DNA of 64,000 nucleotides. It comes from Chalara sp. BL73. Lineage: Eukaryota > Ascomycota > Leotiomycetes > Helotiales. A model generated the notes under the pieces. The model was not told the DNA's origin, made no database searches, and saw only the letters and a list, made by a program, of their open reading frames with translations. The stretch lies in assembly GCA_918026815.1 (NCBI GenBank), contig CAKJVC010000037.1, positions 62,001 through 126,000 of the forward strand, given 5' to 3'. Of this stretch, positions 11,984-23,593 are shown piece by piece; positions within the stretch are counted from its first letter, which is position 1; the number at the start of each line of letters is the position of its first letter. Both the position numbers and the translations under genes were made by a program.

Positions 11984-12697
11984 GGGAGAGGAGTTCTGCT
12001 ACAGCCTTCTGTGGTGAGGCAGATGGGTGTTTACCTAATACTATATGCAGCCGCGCTATCTGGAGGATAAGAGTTTTTGTTGCAGCTGCTTCGAGGGCTG
12101 ACGATATCAAAGCCGCATTGATATCTGCCTGGTCTTTCAAGCTGCTTTTCTCTTATTGCCCCTAGACTAGTAATGAAAATTTCGCACAATACACGCCTGC
12201 ACTTCGCCGGAATATCTTCTGAACCTTTGGGTCATCTAGAACTAAATCCAAGATTCCTTCCTACCCGTATGTATATTGTCCTTGAAGCTGTATCCAAAGG
12301 AATTAATAGCATCAGAGATCGCATCACAGTTACATAATTATCATAAAGCACCAACAAAAATCAAGGGAAGGTACAGGTAAGTTTCTATTATCTTCCTTGC
12401 CCCGTAAGAGCAATGACGTGTAATTCTACATACATAATTCCCACTTGCCAAAACCATCGATGGCAGAAAATATTGCGTGCCTATTTTGTGATTGATGCAC
12501 CCAGCCATGCAAATGCCATGTCTCCTACTATCTCTCATAGGGCAGCAAGAGGAAGATGAAAATAAAAGTCGGAACTGTCCTATCTACAGCTAGTCCCATG
12601 ATATTAAGTGCATACTAGATCCGTAGCATGCTTGCCATGTGATAGGGCGGTAAAATTTATGTAGCGAGGCCCCGGCAAACAAGGCGAGAGGTGTTGG
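11984..12697. other. Convergent intergenic spacer
   Basis: Both neighbouring genes end here, so it contains two 3' flanks. I see no gene, repeat or RNA in it. Confidence 0.4.
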
Positions 12698-13367
12698 TCA
12701 AGCCCATCGCGCGCTCTCTCTCTCTGCCTCCAACCTTGCAATCCTCGCCTCCTCACTATCATGGCCCCTACCACGCTTCTTCACCGCACCAGCCTTCGAA
12801 TCCCCATCATCACGGCTTCGCTTTCTACTGGCTAGACCAGCCATGCCAGCAAGACCAGCCATACGCTGAGCCTCCTTGAGCAATCGTTCTCGGTTGCGGG
12901 CTTCGCGTTCGACGGTATGTGGGTCTTGGACTGCGGGAGCGGTGGGCTTACGGTCTTTCTCTTTCTCGCGTTCTTTCTCACGGTCTTTCGCGCGATCTTT
13001 TTCGCGGTCACTACGAGAGGATCGATGGCGATCTTCTTCACGGTGGCTACGCGAGTCTCGTTTCTCTGTGGAAGTGGTGGTTTGTTTGGGTTGATCTTGA
13101 ATGGACAAATCGCGAGTAGGAGGGCGATCGCGGTCACTACGAGGACCTGTCGGAATCACAGATTCATCAATGGTTTTACGTTTCTGGCTCGCTCCTTTGA
13201 TTTCGAGACCCTTGGTGGTGGTGGCGGCGGTGGTAGGTAGTGAGGTGATTCGTCTGGATGGGTTTTCTGTTTCAATGGGTGTGGGAGGAAGCGATCGATC
13301 GATCTTTGAGGATCGCTCGTCAATATCTTCCGAGTTACGCCGACTATGGCGATGGCGGTGCTCTCTA

Positions 13368-13402
<35 letters not shown>

Positions 13403-15923
13403 TTCACGATCTCGACTTCTCGATCGCTCATCGTGATGACGGCGAGAGCGGTGCCTGTGTGAAGATCTGTGGTCCCGATCATCGTCCCGTTCTCTATACT
13501 TGTCCCGATCATCCCGCTCACGTTCCCTATACTTGTCTCTATCACGCCGGCTGCGGTGACTCGACCGTTTGGAATCTGATGGCGAAACAGATCTCGATCG
13601 TTCATCATCAACACGATCACCCCTTTTCTCTTCTTCTACTGTGTTGTTGGCAATCTCCTCTTCACGGTCCTCTCTGTCTTCGTCTCGACGACGGCGATGC
13701 TCCCTTTTGCGTTGTCGTCGTCGCTCAGTTTCTGTATCATCCTCATCATGAGCAGATGCCGATCGATGTCTGTGCCTGCGATAATGACGATCCCTACTTC
13801 TGCTTCGCCTTCTGTCGCGTGAGCGTGACCTATCTCGTGAGCGAGATCGTGACTTATCTCTCGTAGCTGGTTGGGTTGTCTCTATGCTTTGGTTCTTGTT
13901 ATCAGTAGTAGTAAGTGGTGCTTCAAGCTGTGCACTTGCACGAACGTTGGGCACAGGTGTTGCCGAAGCGCCACCTAGATTAGAATATCCACGTGCTTTG
14001 AGGCCTGAGATTCCAGTATTGGGTAAGCCTTCACGCATAGCCTTTGGACCTTTAGGTGCATTGATAGGTACATCTACTGGTTTAGGGGGTTGCATGGCGG
14101 CATAGCCGGCTCCTCTTCCTTGGGAGCCGGCATGGTATCCATTCTGGCCAAAGTTGTTTTGCCCGTACGCATAGGATGAGTGACCCACACCTTCAACTTC
14201 GTCAAGAGTTTGTATAGGCTTTGGGCCACTATCAGTATTGCTATGAGTATTGTTATCAGCCACGGATCCACCCACATTATGGGACTCGTCAGTTTTGAGA
14301 TCAGTTGTCGTGACTTCGTGGTCAGCCTTTGGAAGCTCAGTCGCGTTAAGCTGTGCCTCGTCTTTAAGTTCAGAGGCTTGGCGCTTTTCTCTTCCGAATT
14401 CATCAACATCAGAGTCAAGAGGTAGCTGACTATCCTTCGGTCCTGTGGCTGGGGTCTCACTATTTCTGCCATTGACATGTTGACCTACGGCACCTTGCTG
14501 AGGATACTGCTGCGAGAAATTGTCATGGGAATTATACCCATAACCACCTCGTCCATATCCACCTCGGCCTCTGCCACGGCCCTGGTATCCGTTGTAGTTA
14601 TTGTAATGGTTGCCACGTCCATAATTACCTTGATTATAGCCAGAAGATTGGGAGAATCCAGAGTTATTGGAACCATAATCACCATGACCCATGCCTGCAG
14701 CGTTTGCATGATTGAAATTATCTTGGCCGACACTCCATGACTGTTGACCGTTCCAGCCATTATTGTAACCTGCGCCAGCACTAGCATCGAATCCTCCTAA
14801 TCCCATGCCCATGTTCATGCCGTTCATGCCCATGCCAGTTCCACCAAAACCACCACTCATCATCATCTGTTGCATCGCCATCGGATCCATGCTCATCCCC
14901 GGCATTCCTTAAGATAGTTAGAACAGAACCAAAACTGAGACTGCGGGCACATACCCATCATTGGAAAGTTAGGAAATGCAGCTGGAGCCATGCCACTTTG
15001 CATTGCCATCATCATTTGCATTTGCTGCATTGGATTCATATCGCTGCCAAAACCCATGCCAGGGAAGCTTCCAGCTGCAGACATGTCTCCGAAGCCAGCA
15101 CCGAAGCTCGCTGTTTGGGTTCCATCTTGCCCAGCGGTTGACTCTCCATCCTGGTGCTTGTGTCCCACCTGTTGCTCGTCTACCTCTTCTGAGTTTGAAT
15201 CCACCACATTATTGGCATCTCCCTCTGGAAGTGGCTCTTGCCCAGGCGCAATTTCCTGCTTCGTGTCAGTTCCCACGTGCTCGTTGAATTGGATCAGCTC
15301 TCTGACCTCTATTGATGGCTTTGGAATGTCCTGATCATCTTTTTGTGGTACCTCTTCAATGATAGCAGCGTCTATCGGGCCTCCAATCTGCTCTTCTACA
15401 GGAAATGATGCAGCGGGAGTTGCGACCACTTCTTCTGCCTTGACTGACTCAATTCTTTCCAGTGGAGATATGTCTTGAGAGGCAGGTGTGGGTGGAGGCG
15501 TAATTTTCTTTTCCTCTTTCTGTCGGGTTGCTTCACGTTTCTTCTCCTCTGTTCGCAGAAAGACCTTGATAGTAGTTCGAAGAGATTTATTAGGTTTACA
15601 ATCTGCTGCAGAGACAGGACTGTGTTCGCAAACTGGGCAGGAAGAGGGAAGGGTAGAGTGGCCTGTAATGTAGCTATCAGCATGCGCACGAGACGGTGAT
15701 CATGAGTTTGGCACTTACATGTTTCGCATATCGCTTGGTCACAGCACGGCAGACGGAACGCGTTCACAGCGAGTCTACTACAGATTGCGCATCGAAGCTT
15801 TGCCGGGATCTCATCCTGAGTGAGTGAGCTGTGATAGTTAGCAATGCGAGACTAGTTTACAATTGAGGTCTACACCAACCTGACAAGCTCTGCTAAAGCA
15901 GGAGTGATGGCAGTGGCAGCCAT
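12698..15923 (-). CDS. RING-finger protein with Met/Gly-rich and RS-rich regions (Mpe1/RBBP6-like RING)
   Basis: Four exons, 15923-15880, 15828-15719, 15662-14955 and 14907-12698, join in frame to about 1,023 residues. An N-terminal RING of the RBBP6/Mpe1 kind has C27-x2-C30, C42-C43, C48-x2-C51 and C59-x2-C62 (CAICSRLAV..PCCDQAIC..CPVC), followed by a KPNKSLRTTIKVFL helix. The DWNN domain that precedes this RING in true Mpe1/RBBP6 is absent. Next come an acidic Glu/Gln-rich linker, a Met/Gly-rich block (MGFGSDMNPMQQMQ...), a Tyr/Gly/Asn- and RGG-rich block, and a long RS/RD/RE-rich tail ending MAGLAGMAGLASRKR. RS-rich tails are typical of nuclear-speckle and mRNA-processing proteins. Likely role: nuclear E3 ubiquitin ligase associated with pre-mRNA processing. 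This is inferred, not shown. The long plus-strand open frames across this gene are shadows of its simple sequence. Confidence 0.8.
13368..13403. repeat. TCTCGG hexamer tandem repeat inside RS region
   Basis: Five full TCTCGG units plus a partial sixth run in tandem. Read on the minus strand they encode the RDRDRD run of the RS-rich tail. The hexamer length keeps the frame whatever the copy number, so length variation between strains would be tolerated. Confidence 0.85.
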
Positions 15924-16554
15924 AATCAGTGCTGTAATTACGAGGTCGAGACGCTAATCCCTAATTTGAAGCGAATTGAGAGGTTCATGCCATTCGAAAC
16001 AGTCGCGGGGGAAAAAAACAGGGGAATTTCGAAACTGGCGATCTGCTGCAGTTCGTGGGGTATGTAAATTATGAATACATGCTTGGTTTGCTGCGGCGTG
16101 TTTGCGACGAAAATATATTCACCTTGAGGTGATTGCAGTTGCAATAAATTCCATATCACGCTAAAATGGAACACGTGAGGGCTGAGCTTCGGCTTCAGAC
16201 CCGCATCACGTGTAAGGACGCGAAACAACATATCTAACAAAGTCATGGAACACAGATCGATCACATTATATCGTAAGCTCTTCGTTATTCATAGTTTTAT
16301 TGAACATGACATTCTTTGATTGGTATTTCTGCTTGAACCGCCCTTCTTGGCTTGAAAGTTTAAATGTTCGTCCTAGATGCCAAGGCACTATTAATACTTT
16401 CAAACCACAGCTACGTAAACTACCGTGCATCACCACTTTGTGACCACATATGAGCTTGAATCATTCTAACCATATATCTCCAATGCTATGCTTGTAATAC
16501 TAGCTTTATCTTTCTTTTCTTTCATAGCTAAAGATCACCTTCAAAATAATCATC
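15924..16554. promoter_or_regulatory. Shared divergent promoter region with two CACGTG boxes
   Basis: This 631-bp spacer separates two divergent genes (RING protein to the left, hydrolase to the right). It contains ACACGTGA at 16171-16178 and TCACGTGT at 16206-16213. These are E-box cores of the kind bound by bHLH factors such as Cbf1-type proteins. They lie 250-290 bp upstream of the RING gene start. Confidence 0.4.
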
Positions 16555-17955
16555 ATGATTTTGGGCCAGGTATCATGGCTTGATTGCTTCGTATTCCTCA
16601 TCTTCCTCGCACCTCAATTGATATATCATGTTGGCTTTTTCTCTACATTATTCTGTGGTATAGCCGCGCTGCCCTTCCTTCGTAGGGTTTTCTCATATCC
16701 CCAGGAAGCTATTGATCTAATCAAAATAAGCAGTCTTCAAGTTGCCCAAAGGCTTCATTAAGGAGCGTTTCCTCACCAGACATGAGCACCGGAGCCCTTT
16801 TGTACAACAGGCCAGCTGGTTTGAAGACATCACTATCCGCTGCGTCAGATACGCATATCGCTACATTCCAACGCATATCTGCAGGGTCTTCTTCTCCAAG
16901 CCGGTAGCTTTGCCATTTCTAAGATTTCGTATGTTGCGTCATGGATATTTCCGCTCCCCCATCCACTGGCAAGAGATTAATATGGTTGTCGTTGACTCTC
17001 CTCTGCGGTTGATGTATGGTTAATGGTTATAGAACACTTTTCGCGGCTTGTGGATCTCCGAAGGCATCAACACCGATCCAGATATTCTCATTTATTACAT
17101 ACATGGTTTGCTGACATTGGCCTTAACTATTCTTAGAGGGACTGACATTTTACAGGTGGAGGATTCTCTCTTGGGAGCTGCAATTTCTACCTTGAGTTCC
17201 TGATAGCATGGCTCCATCTCCTGAAAGAGGCAGGCTACCGTGCTCCCGCCATTTTCGCTCTCGAGTATACTCTTGTCCCAGATGAGGCCTATCCAACCCA
17301 GCTCCGCCAGGCCGTCTCGGCTTACAAGAACTTGTGTGTCAATCATGACCCATTCAAAATTGTCTTAAGTGGAGACTCGGCAGGTGGAACATTAGCCCTC
17401 AGTCTCCTCCTTCACATTGCCAGACAATCGTCAGATGATTTCAGCCAGAGCAACAGATGGCGCATGGCCCTTCCGGGGATGTCAGTTCTGATCTCCCCTT
17501 GGGTGACCCTGGTATCCCCAAAGGATAGGAACACCAGGAGCGACTATCTTGATGCTGAAAATTTGCACATCTACGCAAGGCAGTACGCTGGCTCCAAGAT
17601 TCCAGTGCACGATCCGCTGATCTCTCCTGGTGATTGCAAAGATTTGGACTTATGGAGGAAGGCCACTCCCCAGGGCGGGTTATCTCTATTCTATGGTGCT
17701 GAAGAAGTATTTGCATCAGAGATACGCGACCTGGTATCATTGCTGGAGCTAGCCGATTGTAAAGTATATGCTCGGGATGAACCTGGGGGCATCCACGCAT
17801 GGCCTGTCGCTGCGCTATTTCTGAGTAGTAGGTTCCACCGCCAATTCTTTCCCCTAGAAGTAGAGGTGAATGAGTTCTTACGGCTCCTAGGCACAAAAGA
17901 AGAAAGACTCAAGGGTCTGAAGGACATTGTCAGCCAGATCAAGGAGCAAATATAG
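16555..17955 (+). CDS. Alpha/beta hydrolase, hormone-sensitive lipase type
   Basis: Four exons, 16555-16681, 16734-16984, 17033-17105 and 17156-17955, give 416 residues with matching phases. An N-terminal hydrophobic stretch (WLDCFVFLIFLAPQLIYHVG) predicts a membrane anchor. The oxyanion-hole motif HGGGF lies at about residues 150-154 and is restored exactly by the third splice. The nucleophile elbow GDSAGG has its serine at about 225. The acid residue is probably within YGAEEVFASE, and the catalytic His is in GGIHAWP. This is the HSL-family (PF07859) layout of fungal esterases and sterol-ester or acetyl-hydrolases. Substrate cannot be read from sequence. The acyl-CoA oxidase gene follows 412 bp downstream on the same strand, which would suit lipid turnover, but fungal neighbours need not be linked in function. 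Confidence 0.8.
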
Positions 17956-18367
17956 GTCTTTTCATTCCGCACACGCAATCACTGATAACAGACAAGTTAG
18001 GGTATATTTACCAGGAAGTCGGAGCGGTTATGGCCTGACGGATAAGGCTCTACGTTTTATCCGTATGTGAGGGAGGGAGTTCCTTCCAGATTTGAACTGC
18101 ACATCCACGAGCCATTTTGACCTGAAATGTCAGGCCATGAAACTCGCCCTTCTAATCCCGTATTTCCTAGAGCCTGAGGTCAGGTTCAGGAGTGTTTTCA
18201 TTGCTATTGACTACCTAATACATCATCCTCTCCCTCTCAAGACGTGTGGGGAAAGGTTCAACAGAACACAGCAACTTCGTGTGCGCCGACATCGTTTGAT
18301 TCTTCGTATTTGACATAATTGATTGCGGGTGAAAGCTCTAGGAACGGAGTTTTGAATAATCAGCACG
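17956..18367. other. Short intergenic spacer
   Basis: Contains the 3' flank of the hydrolase gene and the promoter of the acyl-CoA oxidase. The open frame at 18092-18313 has no recognisable feature. Confidence 0.4.
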
Positions 18368-20569
18368 ATGCCGGCCAACAACACGACCATCATGTCTCCA
18401 AGCCCACAGACGCAACTGATGGACCATGCTCGATCTCAGGTTAGCTTTGATCCTAGCAAACTGTCTGCGATCATTTACGGAAGGTAACCGCTGTTTCCAC
18501 TTCCACAGCCTCATGTTTCTCTAACCTCCGCTAGTGAGGAGGCGGTAACGAAGCACGCCGAGGCTTTCAATCGCGTCGAAACCAAGCTCGGCCTCCTAGA
18601 TATGTCAAAGTTGCCGAGATTTTACGTGTATAATGACCGGAATGAACATATTGCGCATGGCGAGGAGGTACCATCCGCAGCTCCGCAACTCGAGAGCCAT
18701 TTCTGACTTACTTCCACCATATAGGCTGGTAAGGCTTGCTTCCAGGACAGTATAGAATTTGGCCATGATATCTTCGAGACCACTGGCAACTGGAGCCTTG
18801 GCAATACCAACAGATACACGTACCATACGGCCATTTTCATTGGGTCTCTAAAAAATGAAGCAAGCAAAGAACAGCAGCATTGGGTCAAGTTGGCGGAAAG
18901 TGGGCAGATAATGGGCACTTTGGCTCAAACAGAACTTAGTCATGGAACCAATGTTCGAGGTGTTGAGACAACCGCAAGCTTTGATGTAGAAACTGACGAG
19001 TTCATTATCAACTCCCCATCAACTTCGGCCGCAAAATTTTGGCCTGGTAGCCTCTTCACCGCAACACATGCCATTGTTATGGCTCGTTTGCTTCTCAACA
19101 ACCATGACCATGGAATTCATCCCTTCCTTGTTCAAGTACGCTCCCTTGACGATAATTTGCCTCTAAAGGGCGTTGAAGTAGGCGAGTTAGGGGTCAAAAT
19201 GGGTTATAATGGCCTGGACAATGGATATGCAACTTTTGATCACGTCAGGATTCATCGAATGAACTTACTCATGAAGCATGCCACTGTTACCCGCGATGGA
19301 CTTTATGCTGCAAATCAACATCGTGACCAGTTAGTCTATGGTAGAATGCTTGGTGGTCGCATACATCTTCTTCTTCAGTGTGCCTTCCAGTTCGCGCAAG
19401 CAACAACAATTGCCGCTCGTTACTCGGTGGTTCGTCGACAAGGCTATGGACCTTATAATAAGAACGGTCCAGAAAAGACTATTCTTCACTATGGAAGCCA
19501 GCAGTATCGTCTAATGTCGATCATCGCAAAATCGTACGCCATCCTCTTTACTTGGCAAGCTACGGTTCCTATCTACAAAGATATGCTCGAGCAGCTTGTT
19601 AAGAACGACCAAAGCGCCTTACCACATCTTCACGCCCTTTCTTGTGGCCTGAAGGCATGGGCGGCTCAGAATTCATTTGAGGGAGCAGAGGAGGCTCGTA
19701 AAATGTGCGGCGGTCATGGTTATAGTGTCATGTCTGGTCTTCTAGCTATTACCGGCAATCTTGGCGCGACCTGCACACTCGAAGGAGAAAATTGGGTGAT
19801 GTGGCAACAGACAGCATCATATCTTGTGAAGGGCCTGAGCGCCAGTAAACTGCCTGCTGGAATGGAATACCTCGGTTCATATTGTTCTGATCGTTCTGAT
19901 CGTTCTGATCGTCTCGCAGCCCCATGTTCGGCGCATTCTGATGACTTTCTTTCCAGCGACACAGTCCGTAAAGTCTTTGAACATCGTGCTGCACGTCTTA
20001 TATTTGAGGTTTGCGTCATGCTCTCTTCTTCCTCCCTTTCGAAAGCCGAGGCTTGGGATAAGTACATGATGTTAGTCCGACGTGTTCTCGTCTTATTTAC
20101 TTGGCTGACTCTACAAAGGTCTCTCATCCAGGCTGCATGTGCGCACGTAGAACTTTACGTACTCAACGCTTTCATTAGAATTGTCTCAAACGTCTCCGAT
20201 CGCACCATACGCATACCTCTCCAAGACCTTCTAATTTTGTTCGCGCTTACCACCATTATTACGCCTCCTGCTTATTCGCCAACCTTCTTCCTAGATAACT
20301 ATCTTTCTGCAGTGCAAAGACGTGAGATTCTAGAACAAATCGACTGCCTCCTCAAGCGCCTCGTCCCAAATATTATCGGTCTCACGGATGCATGGAATTT
20401 CTCTGATGCAAATCTCGCAAGTGCCATTGGTTGTTACGATGGTAATGCCCATGAGCGGCTGATTCGCTGGGCTCGCCAACTACCAATCAATTCCAAGAAT
20501 ACACATGTGAAACTGCTCGATGAAGTTGATGCCAAATCTACAGGTGGACCAGCTCAGGCTAAACTCTGA
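18368..20569 (+). CDS. Peroxisomal acyl-CoA oxidase
   Basis: Catalyses the first, FAD-dependent step of peroxisomal beta-oxidation (acyl-CoA to trans-2-enoyl-CoA plus H2O2). Four exons, 18368-18483, 18535-18667, 18725-20070 and 20119-20569, give 681 residues, the usual family length. The third intron (20071-20118, 48 nt, phase 2) contains no stop and reads open, so it is easily missed; removing it gives DKYMMSLIQAACAHVE. Family landmarks: TQTELSHGTNVRGVETTA (flavin-binding region), KMGYNGLDNG, the KMCGGHGYS stretch and TLEGENWVMWQQTA with the catalytic-base glutamate. The protein ends in AKL, an accepted PTS1 variant that sends it to peroxisomes. A SDRSDRSDR run (19885-19911) in the linker before the C-terminal helical domain is unusual. 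Start ATG at 18368 gives MPANNTTIMSPSPQTQLMDHAR. Confidence 0.93.
19885..19911 (+). repeat. Three 9-bp tandem units inside acyl-CoA oxidase
   Basis: TTCTGATCG occurs three times in perfect tandem and encodes SDRSDRSDR in a loop between conserved domains. The units are identical at every base, which suggests a recent expansion; copy number may vary between strains without breaking the frame. Confidence 0.9.
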
Positions 20570-20894
20570 GGTCGTTGAAGATCTTTTCGAAATCTTCCTT
20601 GGTGAATTTTCTCTTACATAACATAGCAATACTCGTACAACCATATAGTTAAATGGCTTGGCCGTGTATTGAGGGCTCCACCTTCAGGTTTAAATACTTC
20701 AATACAATAAAGTTTGAACCACGTATGGTACACCATTTTCAATCAATGAAGTTAACAATTTAGAGCTATTTGTGCCCTAGTTCGGTCTCCTCTTAACCTC
20801 TAATAGAACGGTCTAAACGCTTCACTGATTGAAAATCCATGAGGTGAGATAAACCTTGATGCTCAAAACTCAAATGTATAATTCAATCCATTCT
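20570..20894. other. Convergent 3' spacer
   Basis: 325 bp between the convergent acyl-CoA oxidase and GH30 genes. Only 3' flanks are visible. Confidence 0.4.
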
Positions 20895-22410
<1,516 letters not shown>

Positions 22411-22490
22411 TTAATCTGACCTCAAGTTTTAGAAGGTTGCAAGGTTGTGGGCATGAAATTCTAGATCTCCCAGCATTGCCCGTTCATATT

Positions 22491-22500
22491 TATATATAAT
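22491..22500 (-). promoter_or_regulatory. TATA-like box of the GH30 gene
   Basis: TATATATAAT lies about 95 bp upstream of the GH30 ATG, a usual place for a TATA element in a strongly regulated fungal gene. Confidence 0.45.
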
Positions 22501-22620
22501 CAACTGTGATCTGCAACAGCCGATCCTGGAAGCGTTTTTTAAAGGCTAGATATTTACCCAAAATGTTTCCAGGCGAATGGTACCTGACAGATCAACCTTG
22601 CATATACCCTGCCCCAACCA

Positions 22621-22959
22621 TTTAGCCACGGAAGATCAGGTGTGGGGAAGAGCGCGAGATCTCCGCTATCCCGGTAGCTATGACGCTGCGACCATCCCAT
22701 GATCGCGTATTTAGGCTGAGCTTACCCTACGATGTTTTGCTAGAGGAGGTGGTGCTTGGTTGCAGGAAATATCTTTTCAGGTTGTCCCACCTTTTAGCCC
22801 CTATTGGTTAAGCGAGAGGTGGGAGAATGATGGAAGCCGAGGCAAGATTGCATGTTGGATCAGAATGTTATAAACAATTGCACGGCTGTAGAAATTGATT
22901 ACTTTGTTTTAATCTGTTTTAACTTTTTGTTTCCATTTAGTGAGGAGAATTGTTTAGCC
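22621..22959 (-). promoter_or_regulatory. Three XlnR/Xlr1-type GGCTAAA sites upstream of GH30
   Basis: GGCTAAA, read on the minus strand like the gene, occurs at 22627-22621, 22799-22793 and 22959-22953, that is about 225, 395 and 555 bp before the start codon. This heptamer is the established binding site of the fungal xylanase activator XlnR/Xlr1. A CreA-like GTGGGG also occurs near 22643-22648. Confidence 0.6.
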
Positions 22960-23593
22960 TCATCTCCTTACCGATGCGTGAAAGCCAGTGAGACATCCAG
23001 AATTGACGTGTTATACTTACACCAAAACGAAAATAAACGAAAAGAATCTTAGGATATTTTTCTTTTCATATTTGGCGGGCCTAGAGGGAAGATTAAATGC
23101 CGAATTTGGAATCTTCCAACTAGAACACAGTTACTTCGATCTAGGCGGCTGGGCTTAGGTTATTCGCTTTGAAGAATATACCCTTAATTACCCTTCGTGT
23201 CAGGAAACCCAAGGGAACCAAGCTTCTTCAACTCTCACAATGTAAGGCCTTAATCGGGTGAACATTCTGGGTACCAGAAAACAATTCAGAACGTAATCCC
23301 ATATTCCGAGAGCAGCCCTAATCTGGTGCACAACCTCTGTATTGCACTTTTGGAATGGACGGTAACACAAACAATTAATGAGATTAAGTACTGCTGAAAC
23401 CGTGGTCAATAATTTCTCATAAATTATTCCTGATTCAGCAACTCACAATGGTCGACGGTGTTATCAAAGTGATCAGCTTCAGATATTTCTTCCATGATGT
23501 GCATTTCCGTGGGATGGTCTTTCATGTACGATATTTCACATAAACTTAAGGAAGAATGTCTATTCGTAATCTGCGAGAACCATATTTCCACGC
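22960..23593. other. Intergenic spacer, no gene seen
   Basis: Upstream part of the GH30 promoter region and the 3' flank of the F-box gene. The open frames at 22852-23052 and 23200-23409 have no family features. Confidence 0.4.

Noticed and set aside
12876..13866. Several long plus-strand open frames (up to 202 codons) opposite the RING gene
   Set aside because: They are shadows of RS/RD-coding simple sequence on the minus strand; their own translations are repetitive and featureless.
14074..14478. Minus-strand open frame in another frame of the RING gene
   Set aside because: Overlaps the real coding exon completely and has no family features.
16555..20569. Possible biosynthetic cluster (hydrolase, acyl-CoA oxidase)
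   Set aside because: No backbone enzyme, transporter or pathway regulator nearby; both genes are common housekeeping families.
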